NCBI RefSeq assembly: GCF_039532215.1
Contig: NZ_BAAARN010000002.1
Coordinates: 1-64,000 of the forward strand
DNA: 64,000 bases
Source: Pedococcus aerophilus
GTDB taxonomy: Bacteria > Actinomycetota > Actinomycetes > Actinomycetales > Dermatophilaceae
Direction of reading: 5' to 3'
The notes below the pieces were generated by a model. That model did no database searches. It saw only the letters and a program-made list of their open reading frames with translations, and had not been told where the DNA came from. The position numbers and the translations under genes were made by a program. Of the stretch, positions 31,603-41,038 are shown piece after piece (within the stretch, counting starts at the first letter, position 1; the number at the start of each line of letters is the position of its first letter).

Positions 31603-32487
31603 GTGACCGACCCCCGAGACGACTCTCGCAGCGACTCCCAAAGCGACTCCCACAGCGCCTCCCGAAGTGATCCTGCGGCCCTCCTGCGCGCCTACGACGA
31701 GCAGCTCCGCGACGAGGCCGAGACGCCGTCGGCCGTCCACGTCGAGCGGCTCGGTCCGCTGCGCCTCGCGACCTTCCTGCGTGGCCGCGGCTTCATCACC
31801 TACTCGACGCTCGCGCAGGACGGTCGACCTGCGACGCCCGAGTCGGTCGAGGCGCTCGTCGACGGCGCCCTCGCGCACTACCGGTCCGACCCGTCGATCG
31901 TCTGTGTCGAGTGGAAGACCCGCGGCCACGACCACGCCCCGGGGCTCCACGAGACGCTCCTCGCCCACGGCTTCACGCCGGACGAGCCCGAGTCGGTGAT
32001 GGTCGGCGAGGCCGTCCTGCTCGCGGTGGACGTCGCGGTCTCCCCCGACGTGGCCGGCGAACTCGTCGTCCGTCAGGTCACCGACGAGGACGACGTCCGC
32101 GCCATGTGCGCCATGCAGGCCGAGGTGTTCGGTGACACCCCCGAGTTCGCCGAGGAGATCCTCGCCCAGGTGCTGCACCGGCTGAGGACCCGGGACGACA
32201 TGGAGATGTGGGTCGCCGAGGTCGGCGACCAGATCGTCAGCGCCGGCCGGCTCGAACCCGTCGAGGGCACCGAGTTCGCCGGCATCTGGGGCGGTGCGAC
32301 AAGACCGGAGTGGCGGGGCAAAGGGATCTACCGGGCCCTGACCTCCGCCCGTGCGCGGTCCGCGATCTCCCTCGGCAAGCGGTACCTCAACAGCGACTCC
32401 ACGGAGTTCTCCCGGCCGATCCTCGAGCAGTCCGGGCTCGTGAAGGTCACCACCACGACCCCCTACGAGTGGCGCAGGGACGCCTGA
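31603..32487 (+). CDS. GNAT-like acetyltransferase
   Basis: 294 residues from GTG 31603. The C-terminal ~160 residues are a GNAT fold: [23 protein letters not shown], then [15 protein letters not shown], then the acetyl-CoA loop region [20 protein letters not shown] (R/Q-x-x-G-x-G/A type). The N-terminal half may be a second, degenerate GNAT domain. The first 25 residues are a Ser/Asp repeat encoded by near-tandem 12-bp units and are likely disordered. It diverges from groES; substrate unknown. Confidence 0.85.
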   Translation: MTDPRDDSRSDSQSDSHSASRSDPAALLRAYDEQLRDEAETPSAVHVERLGPLRLATFLRGRGFITYSTLAQDGRPATPESVEALVDGALAHYRSDPSIVCVEWKTRGHDHAPGLHETLLAHGFTPDEPESVMVGEAVLLAVDVAVSPDVAGELVVRQVTDEDDVRAMCAMQAEVFGDTPEFAEEILAQVLHRLRTRDDMEMWVAEVGDQIVSAGRLEPVEGTEFAGIWGGATRPEWRGKGIYRALTSARARSAISLGKRYLNSDSTEFSRPILEQSGLVKVTTTTPYEWRRDA

Positions 32488-32536
32488 CGCCGCAACCGCG
32501 CGCAACCTCCGCGTCCGCGCACCCGCGACCACGCGG

Positions 32537-32542
32537 TATACG
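32537..32542 (+). promoter_or_regulatory. candidate -10 element for the THUMP-like methyltransferase
   Basis: TATACG, 5 nt before the ATG at 32548; leaderless start likely. Confidence 0.5.
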
Positions 32543-32547
32543 CCAGA

Positions 32548-33789
32548 ATGCTCGCCATGGACCTCCCCCTGCTGCGCCGGCTCACGACCGGTGAGGGGTG
32601 GGGACTCCTCCAGTCACTGCCCCCGTACGACGAGTCGGGGGCTCTCGCGCTGCAGCAGCGGCTGCGCGGCGCAGGGTTCGAGCCGGACCTCGTGGCGGCG
32701 GCCCTCAACCAGGCCCGGCTGCGCGAGAAGGCGACGGGGAAGTTCGGCCAGTTCGCTCGCGGCATGGTGTTCACCTCCGACGGGCTCGAGCAGGCCACCC
32801 GCCTGTCCGTCGCGGCGCAGCACGCGCAACGGTTCCGCGCGGCAGGCATCCACACGGTCCACGACCTCGGCTGCGGGATCGGGGCGGACGCGATGGCCGT
32901 GGCCGGCCTCGACCTGCGCGTCCGCGCCATCGACGCCGACGAGGTCACCGCAGCCATCGCCGCCGTGAACCTGCGCCACTGGCCCGACTCCACCGCCGAA
33001 CAAGGGCTGGCGGAGGAGTTCACCCCGCCGGCCGGCGAGGGTGCACGAGGCGTCGGAGCGTGGCTGGACCCGGCGCGACGCACCCCGGGGGTCGCCGACA
33101 TCACCGGACGCACCCGCCGCCTGTTCCGCCTCGAGGAGATCTCGCCGTCCTGGGACACGGTGCAGGAGCTGGCCAAGGCGCTGCCCGCCACCGGGGCGAA
33201 GCTCAGTCCCGGGTTCCCCCACGCCGCGGTGCCCGCGGGGGCGGAGGCGCAGTGGACGTCGGTGGACGGCGAGGTCGTCGAGTGCACGGTGTGGTTCGGC
33301 CCCCTGGTCCGGACCGCCGGGCGCACCGCCGCGGTCCTGCGCGAGGGGTCCTCCCCCGTCCTGGTGACCGAGCGCGACGGCGACAGCACGGCGCCGACCC
33401 TGACCAACCTCGCCGAGGTCGGGGCCTGGCTCTACGAACCCGACCGCGCCGTGCTCCGGGCTGGGCTCGTCCCCGCCCTCACCGCCGCGACCGGTGGCGC
33501 CGAGCTCGATGCCGGGGTCGGCTACGTCGGCTCCTCCCGGTCCGTCGACATCCCCTGGGCACGTCGGTATGCCGTCGTGGAGGCCATGCCGTTCAACGTC
33601 AAGGCGCTGCGTGGCTGGTTGCGCGACCACGGCATCGACCGGCTCACCATCAAGAAGCGCGGGGTGAGCATCGACGCCGACGTGCTGCGGCGACAGCTGC
33701 GGCTGCCCGCCAAGGGCCACACCGAGGCGATCGTCGTGCTCACGCGGGTGCGCAGCAACCAGGTCGCGCTCATCGTCAAACCCGCCTGA
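32548..33789 (+). CDS. class I SAM-dependent methyltransferase with THUMP-like C-terminus
   Basis: 413 residues. The SAM motif DLGCGIGAD is at 106-114, followed by an acidic loop (IDAD) and the WLDPARR block. The C-terminal ~110 residues, with PFNVKALRGWLRDHGIDRLTIKKRGV, match the THUMP-like domain that follows this methyltransferase in Actinobacteria. THUMP domains bind RNA, so RNA methylation is likely, but the target is unknown. Start at 32548 rests on the -10 element; ATG 32557 is also possible. Confidence 0.88.
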   Translation: MLAMDLPLLRRLTTGEGWGLLQSLPPYDESGALALQQRLRGAGFEPDLVAAALNQARLREKATGKFGQFARGMVFTSDGLEQATRLSVAAQHAQRFRAAGIHTVHDLGCGIGADAMAVAGLDLRVRAIDADEVTAAIAAVNLRHWPDSTAEQGLAEEFTPPAGEGARGVGAWLDPARRTPGVADITGRTRRLFRLEEISPSWDTVQELAKALPATGAKLSPGFPHAAVPAGAEAQWTSVDGEVVECTVWFGPLVRTAGRTAAVLREGSSPVLVTERDGDSTAPTLTNLAEVGAWLYEPDRAVLRAGLVPALTAATGGAELDAGVGYVGSSRSVDIPWARRYAVVEAMPFNVKALRGWLRDHGIDRLTIKKRGVSIDADVLRRQLRLPAKGHTEAIVVLTRVRSNQVALIVKPA

Positions 33790-33909
33790 GCACACCGCCT
33801 CAACCCGTCCTCAGCACGTCGATCGGGCCCAACCCCCCGCAAGGGCACGCAAACGACCACCATCGGCGCGACGCGCCGCCGGGGTTGGCCACATCCGGGG
33901 GGCCTGACC

Positions 33910-33915
33910 TAGCCT
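33910..33915 (+). promoter_or_regulatory. candidate -10 element for the secreted M15-like gene
   Basis: TAGCCT, 8 nt before the ATG at 33924. Confidence 0.35.
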
Positions 33916-33923
33916 CGACGGCA

Positions 33924-34649
33924 ATGTCTACCGAGAACCCCGGCCCCGGCCGCCACCGCGGCGCGGGCCTGCCCCCCACGTCCTTGGTGAGCGCTCTCTG
34001 GCGACGCCCCAACCACCGCTCGGCCCTCAAGGGCCTCGGCCTGGCTGCCACCGCCCTCGGCGTGGCCACCGCCTTCGCCGCCCCACCGGCCACGCCGTCG
34101 TACCAGCTGACGGCCGAGGAGCGGCAGGCTCCGGTGCGCGCCGTGGCCTCCGAGGCCGCCGCCCCCGAGAAGGTCGACGAGTACGGCGTCATCGGGTTCA
34201 CCGCGCAGGCCAAGCCCAAGCCGAAGCCCAAGCCCGCCCCGAAGCCGGCCGCCAAGCCGTCGGCCACGACCGAACGTGCCCCCGAACGGGTCTCCCGCGG
34301 CGCCAACTACTCGCGCGCCGGGCTCGGCCCGCTGGCCGGCATGTCGTCCAACGCCGTGGCCGTCGTCAACGAGGTGCACGCGGCCTTCCCGTCGCTGAGC
34401 AACATCGGCGGCTTCCGGGCCGGCGACCCCGGCGACCACGGCTCCGGCCACGCGGTCGACATCATGTGCTCCTCCGGCCCCGGCGACGCCGTCGCTGCGC
34501 ACCTGCAGGACATGGCCGGCGAGCTCGGCATCAAGTACATCATCTGGAAGCAGCGGATCTGGTACCCCGGCGGTGGCTGGAAGAGCATGGAGGACCGCGG
34601 CAGCGTGACCGAGAACCACTACGACCACGTGCACGTCTCGGTCAACTGA
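33924..34649 (+). CDS. secreted M15-like (ARB-07466-type) cell-wall protein
   Basis: 241 residues. A membrane or signal segment lies at about 36-54, then a KPKPKPKPAPKP linker (97-108), then a C-terminal domain (about 125-241). That domain has HGSGHAVDIM (His176, Asp179) and DHVHVS (His235, His237), the zinc-ligand pattern of M15-type D-Ala-D-Ala peptidases. It matches the ARB-07466-like C-terminal family common in actinobacterial secreted proteins. A role in trimming peptidoglycan is likely. No SD is evident. The frame upstream of the ATG only overlaps the methyltransferase gene and is not coding. Confidence 0.8.
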   Translation: MSTENPGPGRHRGAGLPPTSLVSALWRRPNHRSALKGLGLAATALGVATAFAAPPATPSYQLTAEERQAPVRAVASEAAAPEKVDEYGVIGFTAQAKPKPKPKPAPKPAAKPSATTERAPERVSRGANYSRAGLGPLAGMSSNAVAVVNEVHAAFPSLSNIGGFRAGDPGDHGSGHAVDIMCSSGPGDAVAAHLQDMAGELGIKYIIWKQRIWYPGGGWKSMEDRGSVTENHYDHVHVSVN

Positions 34650-34768
34650 CGGAGTCGTTCCCTCCGCTCTGCACGGCTTTCCGGGCCGTTGACGGTACAT
34701 CGAATTGCGTTGCGCTGCAGCGCCTTCCGGAGCTGCGAATCACCCTGACCGTTGTCAGTGGTCGCCGA

Positions 34769-34774
34769 TAGCGT
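34769..34774 (+). promoter_or_regulatory. candidate -10 element for the HNH gene
   Basis: TAGCGT, 7 nt before the ATG at 34782, with CTGACC 18 bp upstream as a possible -35. Confidence 0.4.
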
Positions 34775-34781
34775 TCTCGGT

Positions 34782-36182
34782 ATGGCGCTCGCACCAGACT
34801 CCCAGCACCCCACCTCTGGTGGCGGTTCGGGCCCCGGCGTGCTGGCCTCGGCGCAGGACGCCCTGCACGCCGTCACCGGTGCGGACCCGACCCGGTTGTG
34901 GGTGTTGACCGACCCCCAGGTCGCACAGGCCCTGGGAGTCCTGGCCGAGCTCGGCGCCGCTGTCCGGGCCCAGGTCGCGGTGGTCCTGGCCGAGGCCAAA
35001 GGCCGCGGGCTCGGGTCGGGCCAGGGGTGGGGGCCTGTGGACTGGGCCCGCGCCCAGGCCCCATCGTTGCCGACCCGCGACCTGCTGGACGCCGACGCGG
35101 TCGCGGTCGCGATGACCCATGCCGCAGCGGTCGACTGCGGTGACCACCGTCTCGATGAGGTCCTGTCCGCGGTCCGCGACGCCTGCTCTCCCGAGGCCGA
35201 CCAGCGCGCTGATGCTCTTGGGGTGGGCAAGGCAGCGCAGCTGTGCCGGTTCCACACCAGCATCCGCGGGCTGGCCGACCCCGACGACCTCGCCGGAGCC
35301 ACGACGGCGCTGCTCCACGGTGCCCGCGGAGCCGACGGGTTGCCCGAAACGCGACTCGCGACCGCGGTCCGGCGTGCCGGTGAGGTGATCCGCCCCGACG
35401 CCGCGGTCGAGCGCGACGCTGACCACCGGCGGGCGCACCGGTCCCTGGTCAAGGGCCGCGGCCCGGTCGGCATGAGCCGCTACACGCTGGTCCTGGACGA
35501 GGAAGGCGCCGCGATCGTCGACGCCGCCGTCGACGCCCTGGCCAGACCCCGCCGTGACCAGGACACCGGGGAGCACGACCCACGCACCCCAGCCGCGCGC
35601 CGGGCGGACGCGCTGCTGGACCTGGTCGGGCGGGCCGTGTCGGCCCCCGACGGGGTGCCGCGGCAGGCCAAGACGTCACTGGTCGTCACGGTGCCGTTGG
35701 AGGTGCTGGCAGGCCGCTGCCATGGCAGCGGCATCACGATGGGTGACGAGGGGTTGACCGCGGGAGCGGTGCGCCGCCTCGCCTGTGATGCACAGGTCAT
35801 CCCAGTCGTCCTCGGCTCCCGCGGCGAGGTCCTCGACCAAGGCACGGCGGTGCGGTTGTTCGACCGGGCCCAGATCCGCCACCTATGGCTCCGCGACGGC
35901 GGATGCACCTTCCCAGGATGCTCCAAACCCCCAGCCTGGGCCGACGCCCACCACCTCGTCCACTGGGTCGACGGTGGCCCCACGGACATCGACAACGCCG
36001 CCCTCCTCTGCCGCGCCCACCACACCCTCGTCCACCAACAGCGCTACGCCGGCCGCGTCGTCGACCACCCCGACCGAGGCAGGCCGCGGGTCGAGTGGGA
36101 CCTGACCATCGGGTCCTACGACACCGCCCTGGACCAGTGGCGCAGACGAAAGCGACCCCGCTCCATACCCGCTGCAGCCTGA
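34782..36182 (+). CDS. DUF222 / HNH endonuclease family protein (13E12-like)
   Basis: 466 residues. The N-terminal ~330 residues are DUF222, mostly helical. The C-terminus is an HNH nuclease with CTFPGC (from Cys375), DAHHLVHW, and NAALLCRAHHTLVH. Such proteins occur in many near-identical copies in Actinobacteria (REP13E12 in M. tuberculosis) and are thought to be mobile or homing-type, although their activity is little studied. It sits alone between unrelated genes. Codon use is like the core, so any transfer is not recent or came from a relative. Confidence 0.9.
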   Translation: MALAPDSQHPTSGGGSGPGVLASAQDALHAVTGADPTRLWVLTDPQVAQALGVLAELGAAVRAQVAVVLAEAKGRGLGSGQGWGPVDWARAQAPSLPTRDLLDADAVAVAMTHAAAVDCGDHRLDEVLSAVRDACSPEADQRADALGVGKAAQLCRFHTSIRGLADPDDLAGATTALLHGARGADGLPETRLATAVRRAGEVIRPDAAVERDADHRRAHRSLVKGRGPVGMSRYTLVLDEEGAAIVDAAVDALARPRRDQDTGEHDPRTPAARRADALLDLVGRAVSAPDGVPRQAKTSLVVTVPLEVLAGRCHGSGITMGDEGLTAGAVRRLACDAQVIPVVLGSRGEVLDQGTAVRLFDRAQIRHLWLRDGGCTFPGCSKPPAWADAHHLVHWVDGGPTDIDNAALLCRAHHTLVHQQRYAGRVVDHPDRGRPRVEWDLTIGSYDTALDQWRRRKRPRSIPAAA

Positions 36183-36243
36183 GCGGGCGATGGCCGATGC
36201 CACCACGGGCACGCGGTGAGCAGCCGGCGTGGGGGCTGGCTCG

Positions 36244-37065
36244 TCAGAGGGCGGGGTCGGACTGGGCGCCGGTGTGACGAACGGCTTCAGCCCCTGCGTC
36301 ACTCGCCCTGAGCACGGCCTCCGACCGGTCTGCACCGTCGGCCAGGGCCGCTGCGAGCGCTCCGCAGAAGGCATCGCCGGCGCCCGTGGTGTCGACGACG
36401 GCGTCGCCCTCGACCGGGGTGCCGTCGTGCCGGACGCCGTCCCAGCTCGAACCGGCCCCGCCGAAGGTCACGAGCAACGAGCTCGGGACCACGTCGGAGT
36501 CGGCGAGCTGCATGGCCTCGTGCTCGTTCACGACGAGCGGGTCGGCGAGGGCGGCAACGTCGTGCGGCAGGGCTGCATACGGGGCGGCGTTGATGACCAC
36601 CCGGGCACCGCGTCCGTGGGCGGCGCGAGCAGCCTTGGCCACCACGGGGATCGGGACCTCGAGCTGGGCGAGCAGCACGTCCCCCGGACCGAGCTCCGGG
36701 AGCTCGCCGGAGACGTGGGCGTTGGCGCCGGCGATCACGACGATGGAGTTCTCGCCTTCGCCGTCCACGACGATCCAGGCCTGACCGGTCGGCGTGCCCT
36801 CGACGACGCGGACTGCCGCGACGTCGATCCCCCTGCCGCGCAAGCGATTGAGGTAGGCGGTGCCGGGCTCGTCGTCGCCCACCGCCCCCACGAAGACGAC
36901 CTCGGCCCCGGCCTCCGCCGCGGCGAGCGCCTGGTTGCCGCCCTTCCCGCCGGCGTAGCGCTCGACGGCACCGTCGGCGAGGACCGTCTCGCCGGGGCGC
37001 GGGTGGCGTTCGACGTGGGTGACGAGGTCGATGTTGAGCGACCCGAGGACGACGACGCGACCCAT
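36244..37065 (-). CDS. rbsK: ribokinase-family sugar kinase
   Basis: 273 residues, PfkB fold. Substrate-binding GGKGGNQA (39-46) and catalytic DTTGAGDAF with Asp231 are intact; N-terminal GSLNIDLVTHV is typical of ribokinase. It phosphorylates ribose or a related sugar at the expense of ATP. The start overlaps the stop of the nucleoside hydrolase gene by one base (TGATG), so ribose released from nucleosides can be phosphorylated at once. Ribose is the likely substrate by context. Confidence 0.9.
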   Translation of the reverse strand: MGRVVVLGSLNIDLVTHVERHPRPGETVLADGAVERYAGGKGGNQALAAAEAGAEVVFVGAVGDDEPGTAYLNRLRGRGIDVAAVRVVEGTPTGQAWIVVDGEGENSIVVIAGANAHVSGELPELGPGDVLLAQLEVPIPVVAKAARAAHGRGARVVINAAPYAALPHDVAALADPLVVNEHEAMQLADSDVVPSSLLVTFGGAGSSWDGVRHDGTPVEGDAVVDTTGAGDAFCGALAAALADGADRSEAVLRASDAGAEAVRHTGAQSDPAL

Positions 37066-38045
37066 CAGCTGGTCCTTCCGGAGACGGTGTCGAGCCAGAG
37101 GTCGGCGCAGCGCTGGGAGTCGACCTCGAGGCAGACGTCGATGGTGGACCTCGCCTGGCCGTGCGGGTCGTGGGAGAGGTCGCCGGTCCAGTCGCGGCGG
37201 TCGACGATCGTGCGGCCGCGCGACCAGGTGCCGGCGAGCTCCACGCGCACCGGGAGCTTCTCGCGCCGCACCGCGTCGGGGGCCAGCACGGCGCACACCG
37301 CGCCGGCGTCGCCGATCGTCGCCGAGTCCGACCCGAACCGGTCGCACTGGAACGCGATCAGCCGCCCGGCCAGCTCAGCGGATCCCCGGCCACCGGCAGC
37401 AACGAGTGCTGCCGCCTGCTCGCGCGAGATGCGCGGGTCGTAGAAGACGTCGAGGCCGTACATGGTGACCGCGATGTCGAGGTCGGCGCAGGCATCGAGG
37501 ACGATCGCCGCAGCCTCCGGGTCGTGGAAGACGTTGAACTCTGCCGAGGCCGTCGCGTTGCCCACGTGCGCGGCGCCACCCATGAACACGATCTCGCGCA
37601 GGCCGCGCGCCACCTCGGGGTGGGTGCGCAGCAGCAGGGCGATGTTGGTCAGCGGCGCCAGCGGGACGAGGGTCACCCGGTCCTCACCACCGCGCTCACC
37701 GGCGTCGACGAGCACGTCGCGCAGGACCTCGACGGCGTGCCGCGGGTCGGCTCGGCGCTGGGACTTCGGCCAGTCGAGGTCGCCCATGCCGTCCTGGCCG
37801 TGGACGTGCCGGGCGTCGACGGCCTCCTCGAGCAGGGGGCGTTCGGCGCCGCGGGCCACGACCACGTCGGGGCGGCTGGCTGCGTCGAGGACCGTGAGGG
37901 TGTTCGCGACCACGTCGTCCACGGGCGCGTTGCCGCCGACACAGGTGACCGCCCGCAGCTCGAGGCCGGGGTGGAGCGCGGCCAGCAGCAGCGCGCAGGC
38001 GTCGTCGACACCGGTGTCGACGTCGAGGACGACGGGGATTGCCAT
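37065..38045 (-). CDS. inosine-uridine nucleoside hydrolase family protein
   Basis: 326 residues. The calcium-binding DVDTGVDDA (8-16) near the N-terminus defines the family; Asp-rich FNVFHDPEAA near 180-190 completes the site. It hydrolyses ribonucleosides to base and ribose. Coupled to ribokinase. Start ATG 38045 has CAGGAT 7 nt upstream as a possible -10. The frame upstream reads through the intergenic repeats and is not coding. Confidence 0.92.
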   Translation of the reverse strand: MAIPVVLDVDTGVDDACALLLAALHPGLELRAVTCVGGNAPVDDVVANTLTVLDAASRPDVVVARGAERPLLEEAVDARHVHGQDGMGDLDWPKSQRRADPRHAVEVLRDVLVDAGERGGEDRVTLVPLAPLTNIALLLRTHPEVARGLREIVFMGGAAHVGNATASAEFNVFHDPEAAAIVLDACADLDIAVTMYGLDVFYDPRISREQAAALVAAGGRGSAELAGRLIAFQCDRFGSDSATIGDAGAVCAVLAPDAVRREKLPVRVELAGTWSRGRTIVDRRDWTGDLSHDPHGQARSTIDVCLEVDSQRCADLWLDTVSGRTS

Positions 38046-38064
38046 GCCGGTGATCCTGCCAGAG

Positions 38065-38202
38065 GCCACGAGTGCTGGCGTGAGGGCAACAGTCGCGGCC
38101 GAACGCCCGGATCCGCCACGAGATGTGGCGTGAGGGCAGCAGTCGTGGTCGAACACCCGGATCCGCCACGAGATGTGGCGTGAGGGCAGCAGCCGTGGCG
38201 GT
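38065..38202. repeat. 50-bp tandem repeat, 2.8 copies, with internal palindrome
   Basis: Copies start at 38065, 38115 and 38165. Each begins GCCACGAG and carries TGGCGTGAGGGCA. Copies 2 and 3 hold CGCCAC-5 nt-GTGGCG, a hairpin. The array fills the gap between the nucleoside hydrolase start and the GH3 gene promoter. It is not CRISPR: there are no unique spacers. Confidence 0.8.
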
Positions 38203-38235
38203 GCGAGCGGTTTCGTCGTCGCGGCGGGAGCGGGA

Positions 38236-38241
38236 TAGGTT
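38236..38241 (+). promoter_or_regulatory. candidate -10 element for the GH3 lipoprotein gene
   Basis: TAGGTT, 6 nt before the GTG at 38248. Confidence 0.45.
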
Positions 38242-38247
38242 CGATCG

Positions 38248-39510
38248 GTGAGAGCCCGTCCCGCCCGTCCCCTGCGCGCCCTCGGTGTCGTCTCGCTCGC
38301 GACCCTCGTCGCCGCGGGGTGCGACGCCGGCTCGCCCTCGACCCTCGCGACCACGACAGGACCAGGCTCCGCCACCTCGAGCGCCACCTCGGGCGCGCCC
38401 ACGACGTCGAGCACGTCGTCGACCGCGTCCCCCTCGAGCAGCAGCACGACCACGACGACAACCACGGCCGCGTCGTGCGGCGAACGGCTCGCGGCGAAGA
38501 TGACCCCGGAGCAGAGGGCAGGGCAGCTGCTCATGGTGGGCCTGCAGCCCACCGGCAGCTCGACCCGCCTCGCCGCCCAGGTGAAGGCGCAGCACCTCGG
38601 CGGCGTGATCTACCTCGGCGGGTGGTCGGGTGGCACCGCCTCGATGGCACGCATCTCGGCCAGGCTCCAGAAGGGCGGGGGCGGTTCGCTGCTCATCGCG
38701 GCCGACCAGGAGGGCGGCCAGGTCCAGCAGCTCAAGGGCCCGGGCTTCAGCCAGATGCCCTCGGCGAGGGCGCAGTCGGACAAGGGCACCAAGGCCGAGG
38801 AGGCCAACGTCCGCGAGTGGTCGCAGGAGCTCGCCAAGGCCGGCGTCACCATCAACCTCGCTCCCGTCGCCGACACCGTCCCGACCTCGATCGGTGCCGC
38901 GAACCAGCCGATCGGCCGCTACCGCCGCGACTTCGTCCCCGGCTCGGCCAAGGGCAACGCCACGTATGTCGCGGCCTTCGTCCGCGGGTCGCTCGCCGCC
39001 GACGTCATCCCCACGGTCAAGCACTTCCCCGGGCTCGGCCGGGTCACGGGCAACACCGACCTGACCACCGTCGGGACGACCGACTCGACGACGGACGTGG
39101 GCGACCCCTACCTCCAGCCGTTCGAGGCAGGGATCGAGGCGGGTGCGCCGGTCGTCATGGTGTCCTCGGCCCGCTACCCCAAGCTCGACGCGGAGAACCG
39201 GGCGATGTTCTCCTCCAAGGTGATCGACGGCCTCCTCCGCGACGACCTCGGCTACGACGGCGTGGTCATCACCGACGACGTGGGGGCCGCCAAGGCCGTG
39301 CAGGGGGTGCCGGTGGGCGACCGGGCGACCCGGTTCATCGCGGCCGGCGGCGACATCGTGCTGACGGCCGACGCCGATCAGGCGGCCACGATGCTGAAGG
39401 CGATCGCCCGCAAACGCGCCGCCAGTGCCACCTTCGCCACGCAGGTCGACACGGCCGCCGCCCGGGTGCTCGACCTCAAGGCCGACTCCGGCCTCCTCAC
39501 CTGCGACTGA
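38248..39510 (+). CDS. glycoside hydrolase family 3 lipoprotein (NagZ-like)
   Basis: 420 residues. A signal peptide ends in the lipobox LVAAGC (Cys25), followed by a Ser/Thr-rich linker to about residue 75. The TIM barrel carries ADQEGGQV, KHFPGLGRVTGNTD and the nucleophile region VVITDD (Asp343/344), all GH3. Family members of this length are beta-N-acetylhexosaminidases that recycle muropeptides; this one would act outside the membrane. Start GTG fits the -10 upstream. Confidence 0.9.
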   Translation: MRARPARPLRALGVVSLATLVAAGCDAGSPSTLATTTGPGSATSSATSGAPTTSSTSSTASPSSSSTTTTTTTAASCGERLAAKMTPEQRAGQLLMVGLQPTGSSTRLAAQVKAQHLGGVIYLGGWSGGTASMARISARLQKGGGGSLLIAADQEGGQVQQLKGPGFSQMPSARAQSDKGTKAEEANVREWSQELAKAGVTINLAPVADTVPTSIGAANQPIGRYRRDFVPGSAKGNATYVAAFVRGSLAADVIPTVKHFPGLGRVTGNTDLTTVGTTDSTTDVGDPYLQPFEAGIEAGAPVVMVSSARYPKLDAENRAMFSSKVIDGLLRDDLGYDGVVITDDVGAAKAVQGVPVGDRATRFIAAGGDIVLTADADQAATMLKAIARKRAASATFATQVDTAAARVLDLKADSGLLTCD

Positions 39511-39542
39511 GGTCCGCCGGGCGACAGATCAACCGTGGCAGG

Positions 39543-40592
39543 TCAGGACTGGACCAGCGTCACCGGCATCGACGAGTCCGCAGGCAGGTCGAGCTCGGAC
39601 GGCGTCCGGCCCTTGAGGACCATCTGCGCACCGAGGGCGGCCACCATCGCACCGTTGTCGGTGCACAGCCCCGGCCGCGGCACCCGCAGCGTGATCCCTG
39701 CCGCGTCGCACCGCTCCTGGGCCATGGCACGCAGCCGAGAGTTCGCGGCGACGCCTCCACCGATCTGGAGGTTCTGCACCCCGTGCTCGCGACAGGCCAG
39801 GATCGCCTTGCGCGTGAGGACGTCGGTGACGGCCTCCTGGAACGACGCGGCGACGTCGGCGACGGGCACCGGCTCCCCCGCGGCCTCCTTGGCCTGGACC
39901 CACCGCGACACAGCGGTCTTGAGCCCCGAGAAGGAGAAGTCGAACCGGTAGCGCTCCATGTCGCGTCCGGTCGTCAGACCCCGGGGAAAGTCGATGGCGA
40001 CCCGATCCCCTTCTCGCGCAACACGATCGATGTGCGGTCCTCCGGGGAACGGCAGACCCAGCACACGGGCGACCTTGTCGAACGCCTCGCCCGCAGCGTC
40101 GTCGATGGTCGAGCCGAGGGACTGGATGTCGTGCGTGACGTCGGGGACGAGCAGCAGCGAGGAGTGCCCGCCCGACACGAGCATGGCGAGGGTCGGTTCC
40201 GGCAGCGGTCCGTGCTCGACGATGTCGACGGCGACGTGCGAGGCCAGGTGGTTCACGCCGTACAGGGGCTTGCCGAGGGCGACGGCGAGCGACTTCGCGG
40301 CGGCCACGCCGACCATCAGGGCGCCGGCCAGGCCGGGGCCAGAGGTGACGGCGATGGCGTCGACGTCGTCGAGCCGGATGCCGGCCTCACGGGTGGCGCG
40401 CTCGATCGTCGGGACCATCGCCTCGAGGTGGGCCCGACTGGCCACCTCGGGCACGACCCCGCCGAACCTCGCGTGCTCGTCGACGCTGCTCGCGATCGCG
40501 TCGAACAGCAGGGTCTCGCCGCGCACGGCGCCGACCCCGGTCTCGTCGCACGACGTCTCGAAGCCGAGCACCAGCGGCTGGTCTGCACTCAT
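39543..40592 (-). CDS. tsaD: tRNA N6-adenosine threonylcarbamoyltransferase TsaD
   Basis: 349 residues. ASKHA fold with [10 protein letters not shown] at the N-terminus, metal ligands His115 and His119 (NHLASH), and a C-terminal Asp in CTDNGAM. With TsaB and TsaE it transfers threonylcarbamoyl to A37 of ANN-decoding tRNAs. Start overlaps the rimI stop as ATGA. Last gene of the alr-tsaD operon. Confidence 0.97.
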   Translation of the reverse strand: MSADQPLVLGFETSCDETGVGAVRGETLLFDAIASSVDEHARFGGVVPEVASRAHLEAMVPTIERATREAGIRLDDVDAIAVTSGPGLAGALMVGVAAAKSLAVALGKPLYGVNHLASHVAVDIVEHGPLPEPTLAMLVSGGHSSLLLVPDVTHDIQSLGSTIDDAAGEAFDKVARVLGLPFPGGPHIDRVAREGDRVAIDFPRGLTTGRDMERYRFDFSFSGLKTAVSRWVQAKEAAGEPVPVADVAASFQEAVTDVLTRKAILACREHGVQNLQIGGGVAANSRLRAMAQERCDAAGITLRVPRPGLCTDNGAMVAALGAQMVLKGRTPSELDLPADSSMPVTLVQS

Positions 40593-41038
40593 GAGGCCCC
40601 TCCGGCCAGGGTCAGGCGCATGACATGGGCGTCCACGTCACCGGGCTGGTAGTAGCGTCGCCGAACGGTCAACAGCTCGAATCCCCTTGTGTCATACAGC
40701 TTCCGGGCGGGGGCGTTGTCCTCGCGCACCTCGAGGATGAGGTATGCCGCGTGGTCGGCCTGCGCCCGAGCGACCAGCTCGTCGAGCAGCCGTCTCCCGA
40801 GTCCCTGAGCTTGCGCGGACGGGGCCACTGCCATCGTCATCACGTCGGCCACCTCGCCACCGAGGTCGACCCCGGCGTAGCCGACGACGCGACCGTCCTG
40901 CTCCTGCACGACGTACGACCGGCGCGGACGACCGGCGAGCTCGGCCCACCACGTCTCAGGCGCCCAGGCGTCATCCGGGAACAGCTCTGCCTCGAGGGCT
41001 GCCAGCTCGGGCAGGTCGGTCCAGTGCAGGTCCCTCAC
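40589..41038 (-). CDS. rimI: ribosomal-protein-alanine N-acetyltransferase-like RimI
   Basis: 149 residues from GTG 41038, which overlaps the tsaB stop (GTGA) and has GGGGGAAGAA just upstream. A compact GNAT domain with [22 protein letters not shown] as the acetyl-CoA loop and [17 protein letters not shown] at the end. RimI acetylates the N-terminus of ribosomal protein S18 in E. coli; actinobacterial enzymes acetylate several proteins. Placement between tsaB and tsaD is conserved. Confidence 0.93.
   Translation of the reverse strand: MRDLHWTDLPELAALEAELFPDDAWAPETWWAELAGRPRRSYVVQEQDGRVVGYAGVDLGGEVADVMTMAVAPSAQAQGLGRRLLDELVARAQADHAAYLILEVREDNAPARKLYDTRGFELLTVRRRYYQPGDVDAHVMRLTLAGGAS

Noticed and set aside
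38065-38202. CRISPR-like spaced repeats
   Set aside because: The repeats are directly adjacent 50-bp units with no unique spacers, and no cas gene is present.
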